Source: Tolypothrix campylonemoides VB511288 (GTDB lineage: Bacteria > Cyanobacteriota > Cyanobacteriia > Cyanobacteriales > Nostocaceae). From it: a stretch of 64,000 nt of DNA. The stretch covers positions 232,424 to 296,423 of the forward strand of contig JXCB02000039.1 of NCBI GenBank assembly GCA_000828075.3. Reading direction: 5' to 3'. Made by a program: the position numbers and the translations under genes. The notes under the pieces are model-generated. The model saw only the letters and a program-made list of their open reading frames with translations. It made no database searches and had not been told where the DNA came from. Below are positions 50,152 through 60,216 of this stretch, one piece after another. The number at the start of each line of letters is the position of its first letter. The stretch's first letter is position 1.

Positions 50152-52287
50152 TTAAATGTCTTCAGATAAAACTGAGTTCACAGTTACGCAATTACGCCCC
50201 TTTCTTTTTGCCTGGAACAGAGCTTCTTCAGCAGCAGCCATTAACATTGCGGCTGAGTTTTCATGGTTGGGTATTGCAGTTGCAATGCCTAAGCTAACAG
50301 TGAGGACAGGAGCCGGAAATCCATCAAATTGAAATTGTACCTGAGCGATCGCCCGTTGGGGCATCCAGTTCCTTCCCTCGCTTACACGTAGCGTCAGCGT
50401 TGCTTCTGGGTTCGCCAAGCGTGTTTGTTCCTCCTGCTCTGAATATAGGACAGAGGAAGCACGGGCGATCGCCAATTGCTCAACCCCCTCTCGAATGTTT
50501 TCTGCGATGTCTACAGCAATATTGGCGGGCGTTTGGGGTAACACCGCTGCAAACTTTGTCCCCTCATAGTAAGCCATAAGAGTTGCTTTATACTTTAAAC
50601 GCTCGTGGATAGTACTAGCAATTCGCTGTAAACTACTGTTTGCAGCTTGATATCCATGAGCATCCCTGTAAAAATTAAAGTAGTCAATCTCACACATAAT
50701 TACAGATAGCATTGTCGCTTCTGTCAGCCACTGCTGCCACTGGGTTTCGAGATATTGGCTGAAGTAGTCTAGATTAACGAACTGACTCAGTGCATCAGCT
50801 TCACTAATCTGATTGGATTGTTGTTGTTCCTCCAACAGATTTGCAGAAGCATGATTGTCATTCTGCCTTAAGAGTTGCTGACTAAAATAAAGGCGGTACA
50901 ATTCGCAGCTAGGGCGAGCTTGATTGCCATCTAGTTGAACCAAACCCATGCTTTCTAGTTTGTATGCGGCGATCGCCCCTTGAGCGGGCACTTGTGCCAT
51001 CGCGCTAAGCGCCGCGCCTCTTGGTGCGCTGGCATCGAACTGCACACTTTCATCAGCCATCACAACTTCTTGCATTGCAGACATCAATTGTGGATCAGCT
51101 TGCAGTAGGGTTAAGAGTTCTCGTAAATGCTGACTATAAATTCCAGTTGGTGTAGAAGCTGTTTGTAACAACTCCTCCAGCGTGACTTCTTCCTGACACA
51201 AATGATAAAGCGCCAAATTTATCAAATAGGGATGCCCACCAACCATTGTTTGTAACAGTGCTAAGCGTTGCGCCCCGAACGAGGAAGCTGCCCAATCTAT
51301 TCCATATTCAATAGCCAAATTCTGTACTTGCGCTATGGTAAACGGTGGCAGTGGAACTGTTAGCCCAACATTGAAAGGGGACTGGTTCAGCTTGAGCGGA
51401 ATATAAATTTCTGTAGTGTGAACCACCACCAAGCGCACTTTTTGCCAAATTCTATCCTGCTTTGCCACCTCGTGCCAAAATCGCAGCATTGGCAAGAAGT
51501 CCTGAGCAATATTAGGATGTTCAAAAACCCGATGGACTTCGTTCAAAGCCAACACTAAGGGACAATCAATTTGCTCGAGTAGATACCCCTCGAAATAGAT
51601 TTTGCAGCTCACTTTGCTGCCCATTTCTGCATCCCAGTAATCATCGAGGTTTGGGGCGAGGTTCAACTGCCTGCTGATATTGATGCAGAACCAACGCAAA
51701 AACTTATCTAATGAAGCAAAAACAGCTTCATCAGCTTCCTGAAAGTCCAAAGAAACGGTTTTATAACCCTGCACCTTTGCATGAGCAATAATCCTGTTGA
51801 GCAGTGAACTTTTCCCCATCTTCCTAGGTGCTTTGATCCGCAGCAAGGAACCTGGTTGCATAATTTCAGCGTAAACAACTTCTTCGAGCGGAGGGCGATT
51901 GATGTAGAAACGAGAACCCAGTGGCACAGGACCGCTAGGAAAGTCCACCTTACTCACTGGAACTAAATCTAAAAAACCCCTTTCTGCACTATAACCTGCT
52001 CTCAACTCGCGCTGAGGCTGATCGTTGTCCTGACTCATCCAGTCTTGCTGGAATCTTGTCAAGACTAAGTGTAGGTTTTTTTTGGTTACCCTCTCTCCTA
52101 GTGCATTTGAAAGGTCTTGCCACAATTGAGAGCCAACTTCTTTAATGTAGTCGCTCCCATACCCTGAGCCTTCCGCCATTTCACCGTAAGTTTTCCCCAG
52201 CCATGATTGATAGAGTACAAATCGCTGAATGGAACCAAGAGGCTTGTCTTCGAGAATTTGTCCTACAGCTTCTAGAAGTTCTTCCAC
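50152..52287 (-). CDS. AAA-like ATPase fused to a degenerate GGDEF domain
   Basis: 711 residues, three parts. Residues ~1-80 form a winged-helix-like domain (FVLYQSWLGKTYGEMAEGSG, YGSDYIKEVGSQLWQDLS) of the type that precedes NACHT/AAA modules. Residues ~100-480 form the AAA_35 domain (GSRFYINRPPLEEVVYAEIM, Walker A APRKMGKSSLLNRIIAHA, Walker B PLVLALNEVHRVF). Residues ~510-711 form a GGDEF fold (MLSVIMCEIDYFNFYRDAHG, LTVSLGIATAIP, AEEALFQAKRKGRNCV) in which the signature is YYEGTKFAAVLP, so cyclase activity is unlikely. Walker B has Asn for the usual Asp. Probably a ligand-sensing regulator. Confidence 0.88.
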   Translation of the reverse strand: MEELLEAVGQILEDKPLGSIQRFVLYQSWLGKTYGEMAEGSGYGSDYIKEVGSQLWQDLSNALGERVTKKNLHLVLTRFQQDWMSQDNDQPQRELRAGYSAERGFLDLVPVSKVDFPSGPVPLGSRFYINRPPLEEVVYAEIMQPGSLLRIKAPRKMGKSSLLNRIIAHAKVQGYKTVSLDFQEADEAVFASLDKFLRWFCINISRQLNLAPNLDDYWDAEMGSKVSCKIYFEGYLLEQIDCPLVLALNEVHRVFEHPNIAQDFLPMLRFWHEVAKQDRIWQKVRLVVVHTTEIYIPLKLNQSPFNVGLTVPLPPFTIAQVQNLAIEYGIDWAASSFGAQRLALLQTMVGGHPYLINLALYHLCQEEVTLEELLQTASTPTGIYSQHLRELLTLLQADPQLMSAMQEVVMADESVQFDASAPRGAALSAMAQVPAQGAIAAYKLESMGLVQLDGNQARPSCELYRLYFSQQLLRQNDNHASANLLEEQQQSNQISEADALSQFVNLDYFSQYLETQWQQWLTEATMLSVIMCEIDYFNFYRDAHGYQAANSSLQRIASTIHERLKYKATLMAYYEGTKFAAVLPQTPANIAVDIAENIREGVEQLAIARASSVLYSEQEEQTRLANPEATLTLRVSEGRNWMPQRAIAQVQFQFDGFPAPVLTVSLGIATAIPNHENSAAMLMAAAEEALFQAKRKGRNCVTVNSVLSEDI

Positions 52288-52683
52288 GGTTATTTAAAGG
52301 TTAATATTAAGTAGATACACGTACATTTTGTTGATTAGTATTAATATACATCTTAAGAAAGATTTCTACAAAGAGGAGATCCAAGACTTTATGCTGCGGT
52401 TAAATTCAACAATGCCCCTATTGATCAAGTACGTGCGGTGAGCAGCGCGTTGGTGAACCAGTGCTGCGGGAAACCCTCCCGCAGCAGGCAACTGGTGAAA
52501 GGGTTCCCCGGCTTGAAGCGACTGCGTGCCTCCAAAGGAGGTCGCACGGTACAGGCACCGTGCCGGAGGCATACCCGGAGGGCAAGCGCCCAATTAACGC
52601 TTGTCCACAGGTTAGGAGTCGGCTTTCGTAGACGCATAGCCGATACAGGTAGAAACGTGTAAGACCATCTAAAGGCACTGCTT
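52288..52683. repeat. Repeat-rich gap
   Basis: 52430-52625 is a GC-rich block of hairpin words (GTGCTGCGGGAAACCCTCCC, GCAGCAGGCAACTGG, CGTGCCGGAGGCATACCC). Frames across it on both strands are artefacts. The flanks are AT-rich and featureless. Confidence 0.65.
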
Positions 52684-53814
52684 TTAGAGGCAATGTTGGA
52701 TGAAGGAAGAATCCTCGCACCGCGATAGTCGAGGAGTTGTCAAACTGCCAAATGTGGAGATAAGTTTTGTCACCAAAGCTTGAGTATAGTTAACATGATT
52801 AAATTGGTTGACTACCAGTTCATAACCTTGCTGAGCCTGAGCTTCAGCTTTTTCCGGAGCATTTAAAAGGTTCTCGATTGCTTGCTTGAGCTCTACAGGA
52901 TCACGGGGATTAACACCAGTAACGATACCCGAGTCAATCAGGTCGCCAATAATTCCTGACGAGCGAGTTATCACTACAGGTCGCCGACAAGCCATCGCTT
53001 CAAACAGAGTGGTAAGCCCGGCTTCGTAATTATTCTCAAAAAGAGTGATCACAACTAAGTCAGAATCGCGGTAAAGCTGTACCAACTCGCACCAGTCGTA
53101 AAACCGAAACGATAGATTACTGGGTATAACTTTTGGGAACGCTCGTTTTAATGCAACTGCGTTACGTGAGAAAGCGCAAATCTTGACATCGACATTTAAA
53201 TATCGAGTCGCATCAGCAAGAGTTCTATAATCTCGTTTTTCCAAACCTCCACTACCAATAACTGGACGAAGTTTGTGTTGAAAAGCCGGTCCTGGTGTGA
53301 AGAAGGATGTGTCTACAGGTTGTGACAAAAAAAGATAGACACGGTTCTCAGGTAAACGTAAGTACTGGCGAAGGAATTCAGCTTGCGAACGAACCGTGGT
53401 CACAAATAAATCAACGCGGTTTGCTATGCCGAACAGCTTCAATGCCAGACGAGCTCGTGGTCGGTTTATATTGTGGCTATATACAACAATTTTAGGTCGC
53501 TTGTGTTTAGCACCGCACAGAGCAGCAATTGGAATGCCGATGTGTTCGCCTGTGCAATATATGACATCGTCCTCTTGAAGCAGCGAGGACAACTTGCGTG
53601 CCAAAGCCCAGTATTCGGGACGCCCTATAATCATTGCACGAATTTTATCTATAAGCAACACAGGTTCGGAGCCTGGTTGATAAACTGTTGCCCCTAAATG
53701 CTGACTCATTGCTGATATTACATGGTTGGGGCATTTTCCCGCAAGAGCATTTTGGGTGATACCTTCTAGGTCACAGGTCGGGATTAAAGCTATGTGGTAT
53801 TTCAAGGCTCTCAC
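52684..53814 (-). CDS. Glycosyltransferase, paralog of the 59-61 kb pair
   Basis: 376 residues, GT-B fold. Shares with the two paralogs KYHIAL, DLEGIT, KCPNH, the IGRPEYWALARKLSSLLQED segment, HNINRPRARLALKLFG, SGGLEKRDYRTLADAT and the nucleotide-sugar site NNYEAGLTTLFEAMACRRPV. Its last ~17 residues (LTTPRLSRCEDSSFIQHCL) extend beyond the paralogs' end toward repeat DNA. Start ATG 53814; a start at LKYHIAL would also fit. Probably adds one sugar in the polysaccharide made by the neighbouring genes. Confidence 0.85.
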   Translation of the reverse strand: MRALKYHIALIPTCDLEGITQNALAGKCPNHVISAMSQHLGATVYQPGSEPVLLIDKIRAMIIGRPEYWALARKLSSLLQEDDVIYCTGEHIGIPIAALCGAKHKRPKIVVYSHNINRPRARLALKLFGIANRVDLFVTTVRSQAEFLRQYLRLPENRVYLFLSQPVDTSFFTPGPAFQHKLRPVIGSGGLEKRDYRTLADATRYLNVDVKICAFSRNAVALKRAFPKVIPSNLSFRFYDWCELVQLYRDSDLVVITLFENNYEAGLTTLFEAMACRRPVVITRSSGIIGDLIDSGIVTGVNPRDPVELKQAIENLLNAPEKAEAQAQQGYELVVNQFNHVNYTQALVTKLISTFGSLTTPRLSRCEDSSFIQHCL

Positions 53815-54072
53815 CTTTCCCTATTATTTAGGGAGATATAGGAAGATGGCTTTTTTATTCCTTAACCAACACACAACCTTTATATCACCTAAAATAGATG
53901 GGCGCATACTCATACCGTTTCTTTGTGATAGCTTGCGTGGCGTAGCCATAGCTGCAATATCTTTACCCCCAGCTAACCCTGTCCCCCCGATGCCTTGGGG
54001 GGACTACAGGGGGGTATTAAGGCGCATCTTCATACAGAATTGGTATCAGCCTTGAGCACCACAACCCACTAT

Positions 54073-54840
54073 TCAGCTTCTGCCAATAAAGTAAACTCCC
54101 CAGGTATCAAAACCTGCCTCTCGATTACTTATCCATTCACGAAAAGCAACAACCTGTATTTGAAATTCCCGCAATAGCAACTCAATTTCTGGTTTAAATA
54201 AGTAGCGCATTCGATGAATTTCTTGTAACTCTTCAACAGCGTTGCTACTTTTATCTCTAATGAAGACTTGATAATTTACATCTACCCAATTTTCATTCTT
54301 GTGCATGACTGGTTCTGCAATTCTAGTTACGAGAATTTGCTCATCTTCTAAACGTTTAACTCTGATTGTGGGGCGATCGCTCAACACTGCAGGTCCATAC
54401 CACACATCAAAGATAAAAATTCCCCCAGGCTTCAAATGCTGTTTGACTGTAGCAAAAGTTGCTAGCAAATCCTCGTTTCTTGTCTGGTAGCTAACGACAT
54501 GAAACAGTGACAAGACGACATCAAAAGTCTGATTTAGCCTTACTGTACGGATATCTCCTTGAGTAAATTTCAGCCTAGAAACTAAGTCTGGTGGAAGATG
54601 GGAGAGGCGATCGCTCGCTTTTTGTAGCATCTGGTGACTGATATCCACTCCTTGAACTTGATAACCTTGCTTTGCCAACAGAGTTGCGTGGATACCTGTG
54701 CCACAACCCAAGTCTAGGATTTTCTCAGTTTCTTTTGCATATGTCTTCACTAACTGCTCAATAAACTGGGTTTCTCCAACATAATCCTTATCTTGGTACA
54801 GAAGGTCGTAATAACGGGCATAGTTGTTAAAAATATTCAT
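54073..54840 (-). CDS. Class I SAM-dependent methyltransferase
   Basis: 255 residues. The SAM loop is ILDLGCGTGIHATLLAKQG (residues ~43-60). VQGVDISHQMLQKASDRL, TFDVVLSLFHVVSYQ and LKPGGIFIFDVWYGPAV follow. A lipid- or sugar-modifying role in the cluster is likely. ATG 54840 overlaps the aminotransferase stop by 4 bases, so coupled. Confidence 0.9.
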   Translation of the reverse strand: MNIFNNYARYYDLLYQDKDYVGETQFIEQLVKTYAKETEKILDLGCGTGIHATLLAKQGYQVQGVDISHQMLQKASDRLSHLPPDLVSRLKFTQGDIRTVRLNQTFDVVLSLFHVVSYQTRNEDLLATFATVKQHLKPGGIFIFDVWYGPAVLSDRPTIRVKRLEDEQILVTRIAEPVMHKNENWVDVNYQVFIRDKSSNAVEELQEIHRMRYLFKPEIELLLREFQIQVVAFREWISNREAGFDTWGVYFIGRS

Positions 54841-55955
54841 TTTAATATTTCCTTAACTGCCAGTACTACTTGTTCAATTTGTTCATCCATCAGTGCCAAC
54901 CCGCTAGGAATATAAAAACCCCGACGAGCGATTTTTTCCGCTACGGGGTAAGATTCTCCCTCAAATAATCCCATCTTTTTCAACACAGGTTGCTCATGCA
55001 TACACCAAAAGAAAGGACGAGTACCTATTTTCTTCTGACCAAGACGTTGCATCACTTCTTGAGCCTCAAATGGGACTTCGTCTTTCAGGACTAAACCATA
55101 CACCCAGTAGATATTTGTTGCATACTCAGTCTGTAGCAACGGCAACTGTATACTAGGAATGTCTGCAAGTAATTCTGTATAAACTTGCCCCATTCGTCGC
55201 TTACGTGCTATGAATTCATCCAAGCGCTCTAGCTGAGCAACTCCAATCGCTGCTTGTAGATTACTCATTCGCATATTCCAACCCAACTCTTCATGCACGA
55301 ACCGTTTCTGAGGTTGGAAGCACAGATTGCGCAACGAACGACACCTTTGTGCTAACCGTTCATCATCTGTAAGCAGCATTCCACCTTCACCCGTAGTAAT
55401 ATGTTTGTTCGGGTAAAAGCTGAATGTGCTGATGTTGCCAAAGCGACCACAAGGAATACCTTTATAGGTTTGACCGTGCACTTCGGCTGCGTCTTCTATG
55501 ACAGATAAACCATACTTGTCTGCCAAGGCTAAAACTGGTTCCATATCTACAGGTAAACCGTAGATGTGGACAACCATAATTGCTTTTGTTCTAGATGTTA
55601 TCTTTGCCTCAATTTGGCTAACATCCATATTCCAAGTGTTGCGATCGCAATCTACAACAACCGGAATTGCACCAGCGCGGACAATAGCAGCAGCACAGGA
55701 GATAATTGTAAAAGTAGGCAAAATAACTTCATCTCCTTTGCCAATTTCCAATGCTGCAACTGCTGCGTCAAGAGCAACTGAACCATTGCTGACAGCAATG
55801 CCATATTTGCGTCCAACACGGGCAGCAAATTGCTGTTCAAGTTGTTCGACAAAAGGTCCTTCAGAAGAAATCCATCCCGTATCAATACACTGGTTTAAGT
55901 ATTTCTTTTCGTTACCATTCAAGAGTGGTTCGTTTACAGGAATAGCCATTGTCAA
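54837..55955 (-). CDS. DegT/DnrJ/EryC1/StrS aminotransferase
   Basis: 372 residues, PLP-dependent sugar aminotransferase. Motifs: GWISSEGPFVEQLEQQFAAR, GDEVILPTFTIISCAAAIVR, VIEDAAEVHGQTYKG and the PLP-Lys in FSFYPNKHITTGEGGML. It makes an amino sugar from a nucleotide keto-sugar, pointing to an amino-sugar-containing glycan. Overlaps both neighbours by 4 bases. Confidence 0.94.
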   Translation of the reverse strand: MTMAIPVNEPLLNGNEKKYLNQCIDTGWISSEGPFVEQLEQQFAARVGRKYGIAVSNGSVALDAAVAALEIGKGDEVILPTFTIISCAAAIVRAGAIPVVVDCDRNTWNMDVSQIEAKITSRTKAIMVVHIYGLPVDMEPVLALADKYGLSVIEDAAEVHGQTYKGIPCGRFGNISTFSFYPNKHITTGEGGMLLTDDERLAQRCRSLRNLCFQPQKRFVHEELGWNMRMSNLQAAIGVAQLERLDEFIARKRRMGQVYTELLADIPSIQLPLLQTEYATNIYWVYGLVLKDEVPFEAQEVMQRLGQKKIGTRPFFWCMHEQPVLKKMGLFEGESYPVAEKIARRGFYIPSGLALMDEQIEQVVLAVKEILK

Positions 55956-56446
55956 ACCTTGTTTAACTCCATTATTTTTGCTTGTTCTGAAGTGATCCCA
56001 ACAAACCTGATTTTGTCCTGTTCCTTAACATAGGGACCTTGTTTAACTTCAATCATCTCAAGTTCTTCAAGCACTTCAAACCCGTGACCGCCAGAACTTA
56101 AGAGGATGACATCTCCACTTTCCAAAATTCTGCTTTCTAGATATTGCTGTTGGTTGTCATAAAAATCTACTCTTAGTTTGCCTTTTCTGATAAATAAAAC
56201 CTCTTGAGTATAGATGACTTCCCGATGTACCGGATTGTGGGTATGAGGCTGAATCACTTTCCCCCTTGGATGACTCATGTAAGCTATTTGCTGAGAAAAT
56301 TCGTCAGGGGTAAAGAAGTGAATTCCTGGCTTGTGAAAATCTTTCGATATAATTATCGCTAGAATTTGATGGCAATGAGTAATCTTTTCTATCATGAGTG
56401 TTAAGCAATCAATAATTGTTTGGTTGACTTGAACTCGACGTGCCAA
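55952..56446 (-). CDS. Cupin-type hypothetical protein
   Basis: 164 residues. The beta-barrel core carries HTHNPVHREVIYTQEVLFIR and KGKLRVDFYDN, then ESGDVILLSSGGHGFEVLEE, a cupin pattern with metal-binding His. It may start at the internal ATG 56395 (MIEKITHCHQILAI), since the first 17 residues look weakly conserved. In polysaccharide clusters such cupins act as sugar epimerases, isomerases or WbuC-like proteins; activity not assignable. Confidence 0.75.
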   Translation of the reverse strand: MARRVQVNQTIIDCLTLMIEKITHCHQILAIIISKDFHKPGIHFFTPDEFSQQIAYMSHPRGKVIQPHTHNPVHREVIYTQEVLFIRKGKLRVDFYDNQQQYLESRILESGDVILLSSGGHGFEVLEELEMIEVKQGPYVKEQDKIRFVGITSEQAKIMELNKV

Positions 56447-56646
56447 AACTAGGGTCTAGGGGGGAAAGAAGAAAAAGGGGTAGGGTGTTGGGTGTTGGGA
56501 TGGGATTTGTTTTAAAAAACAAGTTGAAAAAACAATTTTTCACTACCTGTGTTTTGATTTCCAACAAGCAAATTTTATTGAGAATTGATAGAAGTTTCTC
56601 AATAAAAATGCTTAATTACCAATAGGCGTGAGGGTTTGTCAAGGTG

Positions 56647-57531
56647 TTAAATGAGCTTTAACCCTTGTCCTACAAATTGTGCGATCGTTTTCTTTATATC
56701 GAACTTAGGTTTTGTTGATGATTCTATATACCTAAGTAGGTCGTTAGAGGATGTTTGAAAAGTATTGGGCGAATGTAATTCGCTTTTGAGAGCATCAAAC
56801 CAACGGGAAGCCACCTTCCATTCACCAGTATCATTGGGATGGCAGCCGTCGAAAGTATCAACACCCCACGTTGCATCAAAACCATTGTACTGATCCACAA
56901 CAATGACAGGTGATTGAGATGTGTATGTTTGGCTTGCAAGGTTTGGAATAAGCGCATTGAACTGTTCAATTCGCTCCCGGTAGCCACACCCAATAATTTG
57001 AGCGAGTAGTATCTTCACATATGGGTTATAATTGCGTAACTTTTGGATGATCCCACGTATATCCTCGATTGTGCTTTCTGCGCTTTGTTCCTGTCCAAGA
57101 TCATTGGTTCCAAGATGAATCAGCGCTACGTCTGGTCGAGTGTTGCTCGCCCATTCGTCAATACGGTCTAGTATCTGATCTGCTCGCCAACCACAGTGAC
57201 CTTCATGGTCTAGATCAAAGTCCGCTAGAGGTGTACGTCCTTGACAATTAAGTTGGAGCGACCCAACAAAATCGACGTTATAACCAGCATTGCGTAAATT
57301 AAACCAAAGTAAGCGACGGTAGCTATTTTGATTTCCCTCTCCTTGAGTAATTGAGTCGCCCAAAGGCATGATTTTCGTAGGATAAGAACTTTGTGCAATC
57401 AAAACTGGTTTAGTCGCGTTTTTGGCTGCGCTAAAGACCGCCTGGCTAGAGCCTCCTTTGCCTATTACTCCTACAACGACAACAAGAAACACACTGACAA
57501 TACTTAAAATTGTCAATTGCCAACGACGCAT
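56647..57531 (-). CDS. Exported SGNH/GDSL hydrolase
   Basis: 294 residues with a signal peptide (LTILSIVSVFLVVVVGVIG). The SGNH blocks are MPLGDSITQGEGNQNSYRRL (Ser), CGWRADQILDRID, LIHLGTNDLGQEQ (Asn) and DTFDGCHPNDTGEWKVASRW (Asp/His). The family includes esterases and acetyl-xylan or glycan deacetylases. Given its place in a polysaccharide cluster, removal or transfer of O-acetyl groups on the exported glycan is plausible. Confidence 0.92.
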   Translation of the reverse strand: MRRWQLTILSIVSVFLVVVVGVIGKGGSSQAVFSAAKNATKPVLIAQSSYPTKIMPLGDSITQGEGNQNSYRRLLWFNLRNAGYNVDFVGSLQLNCQGRTPLADFDLDHEGHCGWRADQILDRIDEWASNTRPDVALIHLGTNDLGQEQSAESTIEDIRGIIQKLRNYNPYVKILLAQIIGCGYRERIEQFNALIPNLASQTYTSQSPVIVVDQYNGFDATWGVDTFDGCHPNDTGEWKVASRWFDALKSELHSPNTFQTSSNDLLRYIESSTKPKFDIKKTIAQFVGQGLKLI

Positions 57532-57607
57532 ATTATTACCTCTTCAATAAATGTGGTACTGTCATGATTTTTTATTACTTAACCAAGACAGCAACTTTTG
57601 TATTTAC

Positions 57608-58948
57608 TTAAAATAGTGTTTGAATTGGTAACCCAAAACCTAAATAATTCCGAATAGCTAAAAATAGAGCAAGTACCCCGAGAAAAAAGGCTGTGGTTTG
57701 AATATCTTGGGCGAAACAAGTGAGTTTTTCCCGCCAAAGTCCATAAAGGTTAACTATGTACAAAGGTAAATCGCTGAATGCAATGACAATAATAGCCCCT
57801 AGTACACCAAAATTGTAATTTGCTAAAGGTACACCCAGACCAATTATTCCAAATCGAGCGAAATTACTTTGAGCTGAGTATAAGGGTTTGCTAATTGCTA
57901 ATAAAGCAGGGCTAATAGTATAGAAGAGCAGGGAAAACCAAATACCACTACATAATATTGGCATCATCCAGATAGCTGCAGCATACCTTTTGTCATACAA
58001 TATTCCAACAACTAAATCACCAACAGTGACTAGAGCAGCTAATGCGATCGCACAGGTAAATAGCATCAGCCAGCGTTGGCGGATAATTTTCGCTCGCAAT
58101 GTTGGTCTTGGCAAGTCAGACTGCTGGGAAATTGCAGGAAAAATAACTTTATAGCTAAGTTGTTTAATAACTTCTCGGGGTATGCTTGCCAAGGTATAAG
58201 CGACTGTGTAGACACCTAGCATTTGTAATGACAAAATCTTACCCAAAACCAGGCGATCGCTTTGTTCAGCAGCAAACATGAGCGCAGATGCAACGAACAT
58301 CCACTTACCAAAGGATAAAATTTCTTTGACGGCTTCCGGTTCCCATTCAAAGTGGTTGGAGTATTTTGGGATTAACCAATAGCTGCTGACTAATTTGTAT
58401 ATTGCTCCTATCACCGGTGCAATAGCTAAAGACCAAATATTTGGATAAAACCAAACCAAGAGAATTAAGGTAGACAAAAAACTTGCTTGCATGATCAGTT
58501 CATACAAGGAAAGCTTACCCAGAACCATCCGGCGATGGAGAGTGTGTACGCTAGTACAGCTAAATCCGTCAATAACTGAGGACAGTGTAACAATAGGAAT
58601 TAACCACCAAAGGCGCACGTCATTGTAGAACTGTGCAATTGGATAGGCAATAAGTAGGCAAAGAAGCCAAATCAGTACTCCACGAATTGCTTGTATACTC
58701 CAAGCAGTATTTAAGAAAGTAGGTTCATCGCCTCGTTTACTGTTGACTATATTTTGACCAATACCAACGTCTGAAAATAGTTCCAGACCAACTCTAATCG
58801 TCGTGACCAAAGCCATCAAACCAAAGTACTCTGGTTCCAACAAGCGAGTTAGAATTAAATTATTGCCAAACCGTAAAATTTGAATACTGCCGAAACCAAT
58901 AATCGTCCAAATTGCACCACGGATAGCAAGTTGTTTTACAGATTTCAT
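57608..58948 (-). CDS. Oligosaccharide flippase / Wzx-type polysaccharide transporter
   Basis: 446 residues with about 12 membrane helices, MOP/PST superfamily. The N-terminus (GAIWTIIGFGSIQILRFGNN, LILTRLLEPEYFGLMALVTT) is diagnostic. It would flip the lipid-linked glycan to the periplasmic side. No Wzy polymerase is visible in the window. Confidence 0.93.
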   Translation of the reverse strand: MKSVKQLAIRGAIWTIIGFGSIQILRFGNNLILTRLLEPEYFGLMALVTTIRVGLELFSDVGIGQNIVNSKRGDEPTFLNTAWSIQAIRGVLIWLLCLLIAYPIAQFYNDVRLWWLIPIVTLSSVIDGFSCTSVHTLHRRMVLGKLSLYELIMQASFLSTLILLVWFYPNIWSLAIAPVIGAIYKLVSSYWLIPKYSNHFEWEPEAVKEILSFGKWMFVASALMFAAEQSDRLVLGKILSLQMLGVYTVAYTLASIPREVIKQLSYKVIFPAISQQSDLPRPTLRAKIIRQRWLMLFTCAIALAALVTVGDLVVGILYDKRYAAAIWMMPILCSGIWFSLLFYTISPALLAISKPLYSAQSNFARFGIIGLGVPLANYNFGVLGAIIVIAFSDLPLYIVNLYGLWREKLTCFAQDIQTTAFFLGVLALFLAIRNYLGFGLPIQTLF

Positions 58949-59149
58949 ACTTTTTCAAAATAATAGATGGAATAAGACTCTGCTATAGGAAATAATGCTT
59001 TATCACATAATATTAAGTTGCGTTGATGACTTACTTTTTTTCATTGTGAGTGTAACCAAGTGCAGCAAAGGATAGGCGTTCTCGTTAGAACAAATCCCAA
59101 GCGCGATCGCCTTTTCCTAAAAAATCTAACATTGTCAAAATAATCATGG

Positions 59150-60205
59150 TTAATTGAGAGATTCTAGTTTTGTTGCTATTACTTCGACAAACTGTTCAGT
59201 ATTATGTCGTTTCAAAGCTAGTTCGTAACCTATTTGAGCCTGTGCTTCAGCTTCTTGAGGATGAGTTAAGAAATGAATAATTGCCTGCCGCAATTCATCA
59301 GCATCTCCTGGGTTTATTATCTTAACACTGCCTGGATGCAACAGATAACCTATCAGTCCATCGGTTCGGGTGACTATCACAGGTCGCCGACAAGCCATTG
59401 CTTCCATTAAGACTTGCACCCCAGCAGCATATTTATTTTCTAGAAGACTAATGACGACAATATCAGCATCACGGTAAAGCTGAACGAGGTCTGGCCACTC
59501 GTAAAATCGACGTGACATATTGTTTGGCATCTGTTTTGGAAATGTCCGCGCTAGTAGAGGTGCATCTTGTGAAAAGCCGCTAATCTTGACATCAACATCC
59601 AAGTCTGCAGTTGCTTTGGCAAGGGTTTGGTAGTCTCGCTTTTCCAAACCTACACTCACAATCACAGGACGTAATTTGTTAGAAGAGGTCGGTCCAGGTG
59701 TGAAGAAGTGGATATCTGTACTGTCCCAAACAAAACAGGCTCGAGACTCAGGCAGATTTAAGTAAGAACGAAGGAAGTTAACTTGAGGACCAGAACAGGC
59801 AAAAAATAAGTCAATTTTATCCGCAAGACCAAATAGCTTTAATGCTAAAAGTCCACGAGGTCGAATAATGTTGTGGAAAAAGACAGCAATTTTGGGACGA
59901 TTTTTCTTAGCACCACAAACTGTCGCAATCTCAATACCTACTGCTTCACTTAAGCAAAAAATGACGTCATCTTCTCCAAGCACAGAAGATAAATTCCGAG
60001 CTAATTCCCAGTATTCAGCTCGCCCCACTACCTTAGAGCGAATCTTGTCTATTAGTGAGGATGAATTTAATTTCGGTTCATGTACAGTAGCTTTTAGCCT
60101 TTGACGAAGCATCCACATCGAGTGTTGAGGACATTTATGTGCCTTAGCATCCTCGGTAATGCCTTCAAGATCTATAGGACGGTGTAGTGCGATATGGTAT
60201 TTCAT
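59150..60205 (-). CDS. Glycosyltransferase, tandem paralog A
   Basis: 351 residues from ATG 60205 (MKYHIALHRPIDLEGITEDA); an ATG three codons upstream (60214) is also possible. GT-B fold: HNIIRPRGLLALKLFGLADK, VSVGLEKRDYQTLAKATADL, and the donor site NKYAAGVQVLMEAMACRRPV, IVTRTDGLIGYL. Very similar along its whole length to 60217-61275, so a recent tandem copy. Substrate unknown. Confidence 0.88.
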   Translation of the reverse strand: MKYHIALHRPIDLEGITEDAKAHKCPQHSMWMLRQRLKATVHEPKLNSSSLIDKIRSKVVGRAEYWELARNLSSVLGEDDVIFCLSEAVGIEIATVCGAKKNRPKIAVFFHNIIRPRGLLALKLFGLADKIDLFFACSGPQVNFLRSYLNLPESRACFVWDSTDIHFFTPGPTSSNKLRPVIVSVGLEKRDYQTLAKATADLDVDVKISGFSQDAPLLARTFPKQMPNNMSRRFYEWPDLVQLYRDADIVVISLLENKYAAGVQVLMEAMACRRPVIVTRTDGLIGYLLHPGSVKIINPGDADELRQAIIHFLTHPQEAEAQAQIGYELALKRHNTEQFVEVIATKLESLN

Positions 60206-60216
60206 AATAATCATAG

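Noticed and set aside
50152-50780. Active diguanylate cyclase
   Set aside because: The GG(D/E)EF signature is replaced by YEGTKF, so catalysis is not expected.
52366-52720. Frames in the repeat block beside the glycosyltransferase
   Set aside because: Same repeat words on both strands; no start signals or families.
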